A stretch of DNA of 64,000 nt, taken from Lacihabitans sp. CCS-44 (GTDB lineage: Bacteria; Bacteroidota; Bacteroidia; Cytophagales; Spirosomataceae). Below are positions 26,175 through 34,264 of this stretch, in pieces. The stretch is from contig NZ_RJUE01000066.1 of NCBI RefSeq assembly GCF_024343735.1, forward strand, positions 124,001-188,000, read 5' to 3'. The notes under the pieces were generated by a model. That model saw nothing but the letters and a program-made list of their open reading frames with translations, did no database searches and was not told the origin of the DNA. Positions within the stretch are counted from its first letter, which is position 1. Every line of letters starts with the position of its first letter. The translations under genes and the position numbers were made by a program.

Positions 26175-26831
26175 ATGAAGAAATTTTCTATTTTCGTATT
26201 TATATTAATACTATTCGGCTGCAAAGAAGAATTTGCCTTCAAAAAAGAGACTTTCTATTTGCTGCCTATTACAAGAAACTGGAAAGTAGATACCGAAAAA
26301 TACAATGAGTTGAGTTTTGTAAACTCTAAAAATGAAAAATTAGTACTCCTATTAAGTTATGTAAGAGAAGAGTTTTCGCCATCGAAAACTACTGTGGCAG
26401 GCATTCCGACCAAAATTGACAAATATGAGCAACTAACCCAAATGTATAATGGTGAAGGGCGGAGCTTTGGCCTAATAATGAATAGCTTTAATTTGCCTTT
26501 AGGAAACCTAGTAAATGTTCATTTAGACAAAATAAATTTTTCTCTAAAAATATCCAGTCTTGAATTATTCAATGTCAGTAATCATAACGCATACTTTACA
26601 AATCCCAATTACTCAGGTGGGGGTGGAACGAAAATTCAGTCAGCAGTAAAATATGAGTATAATTTCAAAATAAAAAACGAAACGATTCCCCAAGTTTTGA
26701 TTTTCGAGCTGAATGATGGCACTATAGAAGACAACGACATAAAGCTTATGGTGATGGCTCCGCAATTAGGACTTATCTATTTCAAAACTAAAAATGGGAT
26801 TGAATTTTGGCGGGAGAATTTTAAAAAATAG
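26175..26831 (+). CDS. Hypothetical lipoprotein
   Basis: 218 residues. A signal peptide ends in L-F-G-C-K, a lipobox, so the mature protein is membrane-anchored. The rest is rich in beta-strand-forming residues, with a Gly run N-Y-S-G-G-G-G-T-K-I in the second half. I do not recognise the family. It stands alone between the ATPase gene and the convergent tyrS. Confidence 0.7.
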   Translation: MKKFSIFVFILILFGCKEEFAFKKETFYLLPITRNWKVDTEKYNELSFVNSKNEKLVLLLSYVREEFSPSKTTVAGIPTKIDKYEQLTQMYNGEGRSFGLIMNSFNLPLGNLVNVHLDKINFSLKISSLELFNVSNHNAYFTNPNYSGGGGTKIQSAVKYEYNFKIKNETIPQVLIFELNDGTIEDNDIKLMVMAPQLGLIYFKTKNGIEFWRENFKK

Positions 26832-26911
26832 CAGCGTATCGTTTGTGATGTTCATTTGCATTTTAAAAAAATAAAGGAAAAAGAATTTGCAAATCCCCAT
26901 TCCCTCCTCAC

Positions 26912-26940
26912 AAAAAAAGCCACTCAATACTGAATGGCTT
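26912..26940 (-). terminator. Rho-independent terminator of tyrS
   Basis: On the minus strand AAGCCATTC pairs with GAGTGGCTT (one G-T pair) around a short loop and is followed by a run of T. It lies about 28 bp after the tyrS stop. Confidence 0.75.
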
Positions 26941-26967
26941 CATTTATAAAAGATGGTCAGAAGGTTT

Positions 26968-28281
26968 TCACCCCACCTCCACAATATGATTCTTTTTCCC
27001 TTTTCCTACCAAAATATACTTGCCTGAAAGGAGGCTAATTTCCGAAACAGCCAATTTTTCGTCCTGGGTTTTTACTTTGTTTATACTCACGGCATTTCCT
27101 TGTAAAGCTCGTTTAGCTTCGCCTTTTGAGGCATATATTTCTCCATTGGTAGTCACTGAAATCAAATCTAACAATGAAGGACAAGCATCAAACTCAGCCT
27201 TGGAGATGGTTGTTTGAGGTACTCCGTCGAATATCTTTTTGAAAGTATTTTCGTCCAAGCTTTGGAGTGTTTCTAGCGTTGCCTTCCCATACAATACTTC
27301 AGAAGCTTTTACGGCCAATTCATATTGCTCTTTACCGTGTACACGAGTGGTAACGTCTTCTGCAATAGCTTTTTGTACTAATCTCAAATGTGGAGCTTGG
27401 GCATGCTCAGCTTCCAGTCTTTCTATTTCTTCTTTGCTCAAAAGTGTAAATACTCTGATGAGTCTTTTACAGTCTTCGTCTGCTTGGTTTATCCAAAACT
27501 GGTAAAATTCATAAGGGCTCGTCATGTTTGGGTCTAACCAAACGTTTCCACCCTCTGACTTACCGAATTTTGTGCCGTCTGCCTTCGTAACCAATGGCGT
27601 GGTGAGTGCATAAGCTGAATATTCCACCTCACCGTCTGCATCTGAGCCATCGTTGTTTTCTTTTCTACGTATAAGTTCTGTTCCAGTGGTGATGTTTCCC
27701 CATTGATCAGAACCTCCCATTTGAATCCTCACACCTTTATGCTTGTACAAATGGTAAAAATCGTAGCCTTGTAGCAATTGGTATGTAAACTCAGTGTAAG
27801 AAATACCTGTAGTGATTCTGTTTTTTACAGAATCTTTACTTGACATATAATTGATTGTCAAATACTTACCCACTTCTCTCAAAAACTGCAAGAAGCCAAA
27901 ATCTTTGAACCAGTCGTAATTATTGACCATTTCGGCACTGTTGGCTCCGGAATTGAAGTCTAGAAACTTTTCGAGTTGCTTACGAATTCCTTCCTGATTT
28001 TCTCTTAGGATATTTTCATCCAAAAATTGTCTTTCAGCAGATTTGCCCGATGGATCACCCACCATACCTGTAGCTCCGCCAACCAATGCATAAGGCTTGT
28101 GGCCAGCTCTTTGCAAATGCACCAAAAGCATAATAGTGGCTAAGTTGCCGATATGCAGAGATTTGGCCGTAGGATCGAAACCTATGTAGGCCGAGGTCAT
28201 TTCTTTGTCCAGTTGCTCAGCTGTACCAGGCATCATCTGATGAAGCATGCCCCGCCACTGTAATTCTTCTATAAAACTCAT
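26968..28281 (-). CDS. tyrS: Tyrosyl-tRNA synthetase
   Basis: 437 residues. Class I aminoacyl-tRNA synthetase motifs are present: H-I-G-N (HIGH) at about residue 42 and K-F-G-K-S-E-G (KMSKS) at about 240. The tyrosine pocket includes Y-A-L-V-G-G-A-T-G-M-V-G-D-P-S-G-K and Q-M-G-G-S-D-Q-W-G-N-I. The C-terminal S4-like RNA-binding domain ends the protein (G-E-A-K-R-A-L-Q-G-N-A-V-S-I-N). Bacterial TyrRS subgroup; charges tRNA-Tyr in the cytoplasm. Confidence 0.96.
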   Translation of the reverse strand: MSFIEELQWRGMLHQMMPGTAEQLDKEMTSAYIGFDPTAKSLHIGNLATIMLLVHLQRAGHKPYALVGGATGMVGDPSGKSAERQFLDENILRENQEGIRKQLEKFLDFNSGANSAEMVNNYDWFKDFGFLQFLREVGKYLTINYMSSKDSVKNRITTGISYTEFTYQLLQGYDFYHLYKHKGVRIQMGGSDQWGNITTGTELIRRKENNDGSDADGEVEYSAYALTTPLVTKADGTKFGKSEGGNVWLDPNMTSPYEFYQFWINQADEDCKRLIRVFTLLSKEEIERLEAEHAQAPHLRLVQKAIAEDVTTRVHGKEQYELAVKASEVLYGKATLETLQSLDENTFKKIFDGVPQTTISKAEFDACPSLLDLISVTTNGEIYASKGEAKRALQGNAVSINKVKTQDEKLAVSEISLLSGKYILVGKGKKNHIVEVG

Positions 28282-28287
28282 TTCTTA

Positions 28288-28926
28288 TTAATTCTTTTTC
28301 TTTACGCCGTATTTCCTTTTCCAGAGATAATATTCTGAAAACGTGTAAGTTGCAGATACCTGAACGCTTCTGTTTCTAAAGTCAAGGGGAGTAAATCCTT
28401 GTTTTGAAGTACTCACATTTTGAAGGCCATGCGTGTAGCGAATATTTAAACTAAACAGCGAAAACATATCTAACATATTGATTCTTGTTCCTACTATCAA
28501 ACTTTTGTCAGTGGCTACGTCTGGTCCATAAATGGTTAATCCGTCCTTTTTATATCCTTTATTCAACGCCCAACTTGGCTCGTAACCTGCCTCTAAATAG
28601 ATACCTTTAATAGGCGTAATACCCACAATTATAGGCGTAGAAATATACTTATAAGAATATTTGGCTTGTGCAGGCGAGGTTGTACTGGCTCCCTTGAGTT
28701 GATACACCAGCTCAGGTTGTAAGCTTAGAGGCCCAAAATTAAATCTTGTAAAAATACCTCCTTGATAACCCACTGAAATCTTTTTCTTAAATGTTACGGT
28801 ATCGAGTGTTGCAATGCCGTTAACCAAAACACCTGCTTTGGGTCCAAACTCGAACAACCTTGGCTTTATTTGACCTAAAACTGGAAGACACAAAAAAGAA
28901 AGAATAATTATACGAATGGAGTGCAT
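28288..28926 (-). CDS. PorT-like outer membrane beta-barrel protein
   Basis: 212 residues with an N-terminal signal peptide (S-F-L-C-L-P-V-L-G-Q). The remainder alternates hydrophobic and polar residues with Gly/aromatic turns (G-P-K-A-G-V-L-V-N-G, F-N-F-G-P-L-S-L-Q-P-E-L-V-Y-Q) and ends K-R-K-Y-G-V, as in eight-strand PorT/OmpW-like barrels of Bacteroidota. It lies 6 bp upstream of tyrS on the same strand and may be co-transcribed. Specific function unknown. Confidence 0.75.
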   Translation of the reverse strand: MHSIRIIILSFLCLPVLGQIKPRLFEFGPKAGVLVNGIATLDTVTFKKKISVGYQGGIFTRFNFGPLSLQPELVYQLKGASTTSPAQAKYSYKYISTPIIVGITPIKGIYLEAGYEPSWALNKGYKKDGLTIYGPDVATDKSLIVGTRINMLDMFSLFSLNIRYTHGLQNVSTSKQGFTPLDFRNRSVQVSATYTFSEYYLWKRKYGVKKKN

Positions 28927-29017
28927 TTTTGTTTTGTTTATGTTTGAAACGTCTCAACGACGCCAAAAAGTCTGCAAATCTACTAAATTTTAAGGCGTTA
29001 TTTGAGTTTAGAATAAA

Positions 29018-29053
29018 AAAATCCTGCTTTCGATATTCAAAAAGCAGGATTTT
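29018..29053 (-). terminator. Rho-independent terminator after the anti-sigma gene
   Basis: Perfect 13-bp stem AAAATCCTGCTTT / AAAGCAGGATTTT with a 10-nt loop. On the minus strand it is followed by seven T and lies 16 bp after the stop at 29069. Confidence 0.85.
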
Positions 29054-29068
29054 AGGTTTGTTTATTTT

Positions 29069-30478
29069 TTATTTTTTCAAAGAAAACTTCAATGAAGCAC
29101 TCATGCCAAACCTCTTTGGTGGCACCAGATAAGAAGCTTGTCTAAATGGAAACTCAAAATATGGTGTCATTTGACCAACAAATCGTTTGTACTGATACTG
29201 AACACCCATTCCATAATATAAATTACTGAAAATCTTAGGCTTATACTGATTCTCGAATTTGTTGTAATCCAACGAGCCATCAAAATTTTGACCGTTAAAC
29301 TTCACAGTTTCCATTACTGAAAGATCTAACTTAGTTCCCGTGCTGAGCATAAAGGCCCAATTGTACCTCACCGGCACATAATAGCTAAAATATATCGGCA
29401 ACTTTATACTCGAGGTTTCGATTTCGATATCTTGAATTTTATCAGGTTTATTAGGAATATAAGGTTTGTAACGGTCTTCAAACTTCTTACCAGTAAACAT
29501 ATTAAAATCCTTGGAGAGTTTATACTCAAACTCGTTTTTGCCGGTAATCAACAATCCCGTATTCAAAGCAAATCTTTCTCCCAAAAATACCTCCACTGCA
29601 GGCCCAAGGCTATTAAAATGCTTACCCATGTAGTCACCCGTTATTCCAAATCTAGCATTTATCCTGCTCAAATCTATCTTCTTAGGTTTCTTTTGGTCGG
29701 CAGGAAGCATTGCCTTGTTTTCTGGAATAATCAATTCTTCAACTTGCTTTTGCTCCTTTTTAGGTTCTTCTTCTACTTTTTCAGCAGAAACATCTTCTAC
29801 TTTGGCTAATTTGAGCTTATCGTCCGAAACCTCTACCCCCACCTTATCCACTTGTTGGTTCGGCTGAAAAGACAAATTAGTTTCTGCTGCACTGTTGCCC
29901 GAGCTTGTCTTGTCAGTAAGTTTTTCTACCAAAACTCTATCATTGTCAGAATTAATTGTGGTCTTTTTTTCTGACAAATCCAAACTGATTGATTTGCTCC
30001 TGTCAGTTTTAGACTTTGAATCCTGCTCTAGCTTACGCTCTGCACTTTCCTCTTCTTTCGCTTTTGTTCTTTCTGCCAAAACTTGATTTTTATTCCGTGC
30101 TCTCAAAGTAACGTCTTCCTCATACGCATCACCTACTTGCACATATCTTGTGACATAACGAGTGGTAAATACAGTATCATTCTGCCGAACATATATAGTG
30201 TCGGTTATTGTTTTTGTTTCGGGCGAATTGTTTATAGTAGAGATTTTGTCATTCAGTAATTTGTTTTCTTTTCTAATGGTTTGATTATTGTATTGTGAGC
30301 CTAAAAAAGCCACCGTTGCTAGGCCTCCGAACACCCAGCTACCATAATCTCGCAGAAAACTCATATACCACGGTATCGGCAGAGAGCGTTTGAGCTTCTG
30401 CCAAGCTGCCTCACTATACATCGGCTGTATAGATTCGAGCTTTTTTCTTATGTCATCATCAAAATTACTCTCAGACAT
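29069..30478 (-). CDS. Dual-membrane-spanning anti-sigma factor (inner-membrane helix plus OM barrel)
   Basis: 469 residues with no signal peptide. Residues 1-40 are a short cytoplasmic module (F-D-D-D-I-R-K-K-L-E-S-I-Q and A-W-Q-K-L-K-R). One hydrophobic helix follows at about 45-65. Then comes a long charged, low-complexity segment of about 200 residues (Lys/Glu/Ser/Thr-rich), and finally a C-terminal domain from about 260 with beta-barrel features (G-P-A-V-E-V-F-L-G-E-R-F-A-L-N-T-G-L and an end in F-S-L-K-K). The layout matches the Dma proteins of Bacteroides thetaiotaomicron, single polypeptides that span both membranes and sequester a sigma factor. The ECF sigma gene lies directly upstream, overlapping by 8 bp. 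Release mechanism and regulon are not evident. Confidence 0.8.
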   Translation of the reverse strand: MSESNFDDDIRKKLESIQPMYSEAAWQKLKRSLPIPWYMSFLRDYGSWVFGGLATVAFLGSQYNNQTIRKENKLLNDKISTINNSPETKTITDTIYVRQNDTVFTTRYVTRYVQVGDAYEEDVTLRARNKNQVLAERTKAKEEESAERKLEQDSKSKTDRSKSISLDLSEKKTTINSDNDRVLVEKLTDKTSSGNSAAETNLSFQPNQQVDKVGVEVSDDKLKLAKVEDVSAEKVEEEPKKEQKQVEELIIPENKAMLPADQKKPKKIDLSRINARFGITGDYMGKHFNSLGPAVEVFLGERFALNTGLLITGKNEFEYKLSKDFNMFTGKKFEDRYKPYIPNKPDKIQDIEIETSSIKLPIYFSYYVPVRYNWAFMLSTGTKLDLSVMETVKFNGQNFDGSLDYNKFENQYKPKIFSNLYYGMGVQYQYKRFVGQMTPYFEFPFRQASYLVPPKRFGMSASLKFSLKK

Positions 30479-31049
30479 GATTATTTTGATTTATATTTTC
30501 ATCTAAATATAGCGTTACCCATTCTTGCATTTTGTGTCTAGCTTTTACAAGATTTGACCTTGACGTACCTTCATTGATGTTGAGCATCTCAGCTATTTCA
30601 GCGTGCGAGTACCCTTCAACCACGTAGAGCGAAAAAACCATTCGATAGGAAGGAGGAAGTTTTTGGACCAATTCCAATATATCTTCTGCCGACATCCGCT
30701 CAATAAGCCCATCATTACTTTCGATTTGTGGAGCATTTTGGATGTCTATCAAACTCACTTTTGGACTGTTACGCCGATAATAATCTATACAAGTCCTCAC
30801 CAAAACCGTCCGAAACCAAGCCTCAAAAGACTGATTGGCATCGTACATTTTTATTTTGGCAAAAATCTTCAAGAAACCATCGTTCACCATTTCGTCGACT
30901 TCGTCGCTCGATCCGGCATATCGCAAACATATCCTTTTGGCCAAGCCGTAGTAATGTTCGAAAAGACGCTCTTGGGCCGAGCCGCTGTCTGCCCTACATC
31001 CTTCCAAAACTTTTACCAAGTCAAAAGATTTGTTTCTTTTAAATATCAC
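30471..31049 (-). CDS. ECF-type RNA polymerase sigma factor
   Basis: 192 residues starting at GTG 31049. Region 2 is visible (A-K-R-I-C-L-R-Y-A-G-S-S-D-E-V-D-E-M-V-N-D-G-F and A-W-F-R-T-V-L-V-R-T), and region 4 (Y-R-M-V-F-S-L-Y-V-V-E-G-Y-S-H-A-E-I-A-E-M-L-N) binds the -35 element. There is no extra domain. It is followed by the anti-sigma gene with an 8-bp overlap. A -7 element is at 31090-31097 on the minus strand. The divergent PepSY-like gene at 31306 is a candidate target. Confidence 0.93.
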   Translation of the reverse strand: MIFKRNKSFDLVKVLEGCRADSGSAQERLFEHYYGLAKRICLRYAGSSDEVDEMVNDGFLKIFAKIKMYDANQSFEAWFRTVLVRTCIDYYRRNSPKVSLIDIQNAPQIESNDGLIERMSAEDILELVQKLPPSYRMVFSLYVVEGYSHAEIAEMLNINEGTSRSNLVKARHKMQEWVTLYLDENINQNNHV

Positions 31050-31089
31050 AAAGGCTTTCTTTTATATTATACTGGAATTCTTATTTATA

Positions 31090-31097
31090 CAAAAGTA
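31090..31097 (-). promoter_or_regulatory. -7 promoter element of the sigma gene (TACTTTTG)
   Basis: Exact TAnnTTTG match, complement of 31090-31097, about 41 bp before the GTG. A matching TTG is not seen upstream, so the region may be auto-regulated by an alternative sigma factor instead. Confidence 0.45.
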
Positions 31098-31305
31098 TAC
31101 GTAATTGTCGAGAGAAATCGTTGCCTTAGACATTTAAAATATTTTTTTTAAAACCTAGGCAACATAAAAAAAAAGCAAATCGTATAGTATTTCTGAAAGG
31201 CCAATAAACCTTTTAGGATTTTTTAAATCAAACAAGTATTCCATGGAAAAAATTTACTTGTAGGAAGTTCTTACAACGTTTAAATCAAATTATTATCTAT
31301 TTCTT

Positions 31306-31938
31306 ATGAAAAATTTAAAAGTATTAGTTCTTGCTCTATTTAGTGCAGTGGTGGGTTTTACATCTTGCGAAAACCTTGGATTGTCTCCAACAGAAACAAC
31401 TGACGATTCTGCTTATGCCGATTTTATGTTTTTGGCTACTACCGATAGTTCAGGTACGGGTGGCAAACATGGCCATGGCAAAAAACACAACATGACCGAA
31501 ATAGCCGTAACCGCTTTACCAGCAAATGTAACTTCTTACATTTCAACTAACTATGTAGGCTCTACCATCAAGCGTGCGGCTCATTCTGATTCTGGCAAAT
31601 ATGCAGTGCATATTGTTTTGACCGACAGTACCCACAAAGGCTTGTTGTTTGATGCAGCTGGCGTATTTGTGAAAGAAGTGTCAGGCAAAGGCCACGGTGG
31701 CGAAAAAATAGATATAGCTACGCTTCCGACAAGCATAACTACCTACATATCTACTACTTATGCCGGTTCTACGGTGAGCAGTGCCAGAAAATCAAGCGAT
31801 GGCAAATATGGTGTATTGGTAACAAAGGCAGACGGATCGAAAGTAATGTTAGGTTTTGACGCTGCGGGTGTTTTCCTTAACGAGCTCACCATGAAAGAAA
31901 AAGGTGGCAAAGGTAAAGGAAAGGGTAAAGGCAAATGA
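31306..31938 (+). CDS. PepSY-like lipoprotein
   Basis: 210 residues. The signal peptide ends in a lipobox (F-T-S-C-E). Two PepSY-like repeats are visible, each with A-L-P-x-x-V-T-S-Y-I-S-T-x-Y-x-G-S-T and ending in F-D-A-A-G-V-F-x-x-E (about residues 68-125 and 140-195). The protein ends in an alternating Gly-Lys tail encoded by a GGT/GGC-AAA repeat. Putative PepSY-like (DUF2874-type) periplasmic proteins are common in Bacteroidota; a role in sensing or protease inhibition is suggested but not shown. Divergent from the sigma/anti-sigma operon. Confidence 0.8.
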   Translation: MKNLKVLVLALFSAVVGFTSCENLGLSPTETTDDSAYADFMFLATTDSSGTGGKHGHGKKHNMTEIAVTALPANVTSYISTNYVGSTIKRAAHSDSGKYAVHIVLTDSTHKGLLFDAAGVFVKEVSGKGHGGEKIDIATLPTSITTYISTTYAGSTVSSARKSSDGKYGVLVTKADGSKVMLGFDAAGVFLNELTMKEKGGKGKGKGKGK

Positions 31939-31952
31939 GCATAAAAAACATG

Positions 31953-31986
31953 ACTTCTGGAAGGTGAAATTTCCAGAAGTTATTTT
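31953..31986 (+). terminator. Rho-independent terminator after the PepSY-like gene
   Basis: 10-bp stem ACTTCTGGAA / TTCCAGAAGT with an 8-nt loop followed by TATTTTT, 14 bp after the stop. Confidence 0.85.
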
Positions 31987-32210
31987 TCCTGATATTACAA
32001 AGACATACCACTCGTGAAAATACTCATAAAAGAAAAAAATACGAAGAAAAACTTGAGGGAATTGGTTGATAATAACGGTAAATTTGAGTTGACCAAACTC
32101 CAGATAAGTAAAGGAAATGTTTTGAAGCTTCAGTTTGGCAACAAAAACTTGTCTATCGTACTTTAGAAAATTGAATTTTATGGCTTTTAGCCATTCCTTA
32201 GTTTTTTTTA

Positions 32211-32218
32211 TAGTTTTG
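32211..32218 (+). promoter_or_regulatory. -7 promoter element (TAGTTTTG)
   Basis: Exact TAnnTTTG match 45 bp upstream of the ATG at 32264. In-frame ATGs upstream (32135, 32180) would place this promoter inside the gene, so 32264 is preferred. Confidence 0.5.
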
Positions 32219-32263
32219 CAAACCAGTTTTCTAAAAATTGATTTAAGCAAAGAAAAGACTACA

Positions 32264-32899
32264 ATGCCCAACCACGAGATAAACCTAAAAAACAACGGAG
32301 AGTCGGTAATACTAGACTCACATTTCAAGCATTCTACTGATGGTCAAGCTGTTGATTACCTAACCAATGTTTCCATAAAATCTGATAACGAATACCTTCA
32401 TATAGCTTTCGAATGTCTTCAAGACGATTTCGTGAATCAAAACAACATGGCGATTCACAATAATCCATTGTACAATCAAGAGGTTTTTGAGGTATTTATT
32501 AGCCCCGGAAACGAAGATTCTAAACATTACCTAGAAATAGAAATAAATCCAAACAATGCACTTTGGGTAGGTACCATAAACAACCCAACATTGGGAGAAG
32601 AAACCCAAACTTTGGAAGGGATGGTAGCTCACGAAGATGCTGAAATTGTTCATGACGCAATAAAATCAGAAAATTCTTGGAACGGCAAATTGTCTATTCC
32701 TTGGAAATTGATTGGAAAAGATGCAAATGGACAATACCGAATTAACTTCTATAGAATACGCTCAAATCAAAGTCATGAAGATGCAAACTGGACCTGCGAT
32801 GCCGAAACTTGCGATTTTGTTTGCTGGAGTTCTACACTTTCGGGCGAATCACCTGCATTTCATAGACCAAAAAGATTTGGATTCTTGACGGTGGAGTGA
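32264..32899 (+). CDS. Carbohydrate-binding family 9-like protein
   Basis: About 211 residues from ATG 32264 (M-P-N-H-E-I-N-L). The body is the CBM9-like beta-sandwich: V-S-I-K-S-D-N-E-Y-L-H-I-A-F-E-C early, E-V-F-E-V-F-I-S-P-G-N in the middle with Y-L-E-I-E-I-N-P-N-N, and W-N-G-K-L-S-I-P-W-K-L-I late, landmarks of the family also found in the DUF1083-type proteins of Bacteroidota. No signal peptide with this start; starting at ATG 32180 would add a hydrophobic stretch, but a promoter lies inside that extension. Ligand unknown; possibly carbohydrate. Confidence 0.75.
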   Translation: MPNHEINLKNNGESVILDSHFKHSTDGQAVDYLTNVSIKSDNEYLHIAFECLQDDFVNQNNMAIHNNPLYNQEVFEVFISPGNEDSKHYLEIEINPNNALWVGTINNPTLGEETQTLEGMVAHEDAEIVHDAIKSENSWNGKLSIPWKLIGKDANGQYRINFYRIRSNQSHEDANWTCDAETCDFVCWSSTLSGESPAFHRPKRFGFLTVE

Positions 32900-32915
32900 G
32901 CAATGGCACACAGAT

Positions 32916-33078
32916 GAACACGGATTAGATCGCAGCAGCGGCCGCACAGATTTTACTTTAAAATCATGGACTAGATATACTCAACAGCCTTAGATTAAGA
33001 CTTAGTTAAATTTACCTTAATGGATTCAAACGATATAAATGTAAAAAAATCCATGTCTCATCCATAAAATCCGTGTTC
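32916..33078. repeat. Intergenic inverted repeat, 11-bp arms
   Basis: GAACACGGATT at 32916-32926 is the exact reverse complement of AATCCGTGTTC at 33068-33078, with about 140 bp between. The sequence between has decayed inverted similarity (ACAGATTTTA..., ATCCATG...). This resembles the dispersed 'cacagatgaacacgg' intergenic repeats of environmental Bacteroidota. The stretch 32900-33094 has no gene. Confidence 0.6.
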
Positions 33079-33094
33079 AATTAACAATACAAAC

Positions 33095-33643
33095 TCACCT
33101 AGGTTTCCAAGCAATCTCTGGTGCATTTTGTTCTTGCGTGATTTTCCTTGAAAGTACAAAAAGATAATCAGACAAACGATTCAGATATTTAATAATCAAG
33201 GCATTGACTTCCTCGTTGTGCGACAATTTTATCACTTGACGCTCAGACCTTCGACAAACTGTACGAGCCACATGTGCGAAAGAAACCAGAGGATATCCAC
33301 CCGGAAGTACAAATGCTCTTAAAGTAGGAATGACCTCATTATACAAATCCATTTCCTTTTCTAAGACTTCAATGTCGCTCTCAAAAAGTTCGGGTAATTT
33401 TTTCTTATTTTGCTCAGGTTCAGAGGCCAACTCTGCTCCAATCGTAAAGAGCCTATCTTGAATTTCTTTCAAAAAAGCATTGCGATTTTTATTTTCAGGA
33501 GCATCTGCCAAAACGCCAATCCAAGCATTGAGTTCATCCACACTTCCGTAGGCTTCAATTTTTATATCGTCTTTGGGCAATCTTGTTCCTCCTATGAGTG
33601 AAGTCGTACCTTTATCACCTGTTTTTGTATAAATTTTTGACAT
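33095..33643 (-). CDS. Cob(I)alamin adenosyltransferase (PduO type)
   Basis: 182 residues. N-terminal K-I-Y-T-K-T-G-D-K-G-T-T-S-L-I-G-G is the ATP-binding signature of PduO-type adenosyltransferases; later V-D-E-L-N-A-W-I-G and C-R-R-S-E-R-Q with R-L-S-D-Y-L-F-V-L-S-R are the second half of the active site. The enzyme makes adenosylcobalamin from cob(I)alamin and ATP. It is monocistronic here, convergent with the CBM9-like gene across the inverted-repeat region. Confidence 0.93.
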   Translation of the reverse strand: MSKIYTKTGDKGTTSLIGGTRLPKDDIKIEAYGSVDELNAWIGVLADAPENKNRNAFLKEIQDRLFTIGAELASEPEQNKKKLPELFESDIEVLEKEMDLYNEVIPTLRAFVLPGGYPLVSFAHVARTVCRRSERQVIKLSHNEEVNALIIKYLNRLSDYLFVLSRKITQEQNAPEIAWKPR

Positions 33644-33763
33644 TTTTTCTTCAATTTAATAAATATGCAAGGCCTTCTCCCCTACCTTTGTGAAACATTT
33701 CGACAAGACAAAAGTTTAATTATAAAAGAATAAAATTAGATACATTTATTCGAAAGTCTCAAT

Positions 33764-34264
33764 ATGACAAATATATTTTTTAAGTTCTGGAGGGTTGCTT
33801 CCGTTGTTATCATCACCGCAGTTATTCTTTTTTGTTATACAAATTTACCCGATTCTATCGCCATTGGCCACGATGACCAAGGTTATCCAAACCGATTTAT
33901 CAATAAACAACAGTTTTTTTACTGGACAGTAGGCATTGTATTTTCTATAAATATTCTGATGGACTTACTCAAAGGACTTTTGTTGAAAATTGATTTTAAA
34001 GGATTAAATTCAAACAGTGCTTGGGCCAATGAACCAACTGCGTTAAAAAACCTAATTACTGGCTGGTTTTCAGCATTTTTAGCGTTTGTCAATACATATT
34101 TGATATTTGTAATTTTGGGTTTAAACAACATAAACTCGAGAAAAGGCCAAATGCTGGACTTTAATTATAACTGGTTGTTGATTTTCGGTGTCTTTGTATT
34201 GATGATTCTGTTGTTTTTCGTTCCACTCCGACTTCTCTTTTCTAACCCAACTCCAGAGGATTGA
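33764..34264 (+). CDS. DUF1648-like membrane protein
   Basis: 166 residues with four hydrophobic segments. The first extramembrane loop contains L-P-D-S-I-A-I-G-H-D-D-Q-G-Y-P-N-R-F-I-N-K, the DUF1648/SdpI-like pattern (P-D-x-I-P-x-H-x-x-x-x-G-x-P). Function unknown in Bacteroidota. The stop overlaps the queA start (TGATG at 34262-34266), so the two are translationally coupled. Confidence 0.7.
   Translation: MTNIFFKFWRVASVVIITAVILFCYTNLPDSIAIGHDDQGYPNRFINKQQFFYWTVGIVFSINILMDLLKGLLLKIDFKGLNSNSAWANEPTALKNLITGWFSAFLAFVNTYLIFVILGLNNINSRKGQMLDFNYNWLLIFGVFVLMILLFFVPLRLLFSNPTPED

Noticed and set aside
30603-31151. Plus-strand open frame of 182 codons
   Set aside because: Antisense to the ECF sigma gene; no family features, Cys/His/aromatic-rich composition typical of a shadow frame.
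31905-31938. GGT/GGC-AAA tandem repeat as an independent repeat element
   Set aside because: It is in frame and codes for the Gly-Lys tail of the PepSY-like protein.
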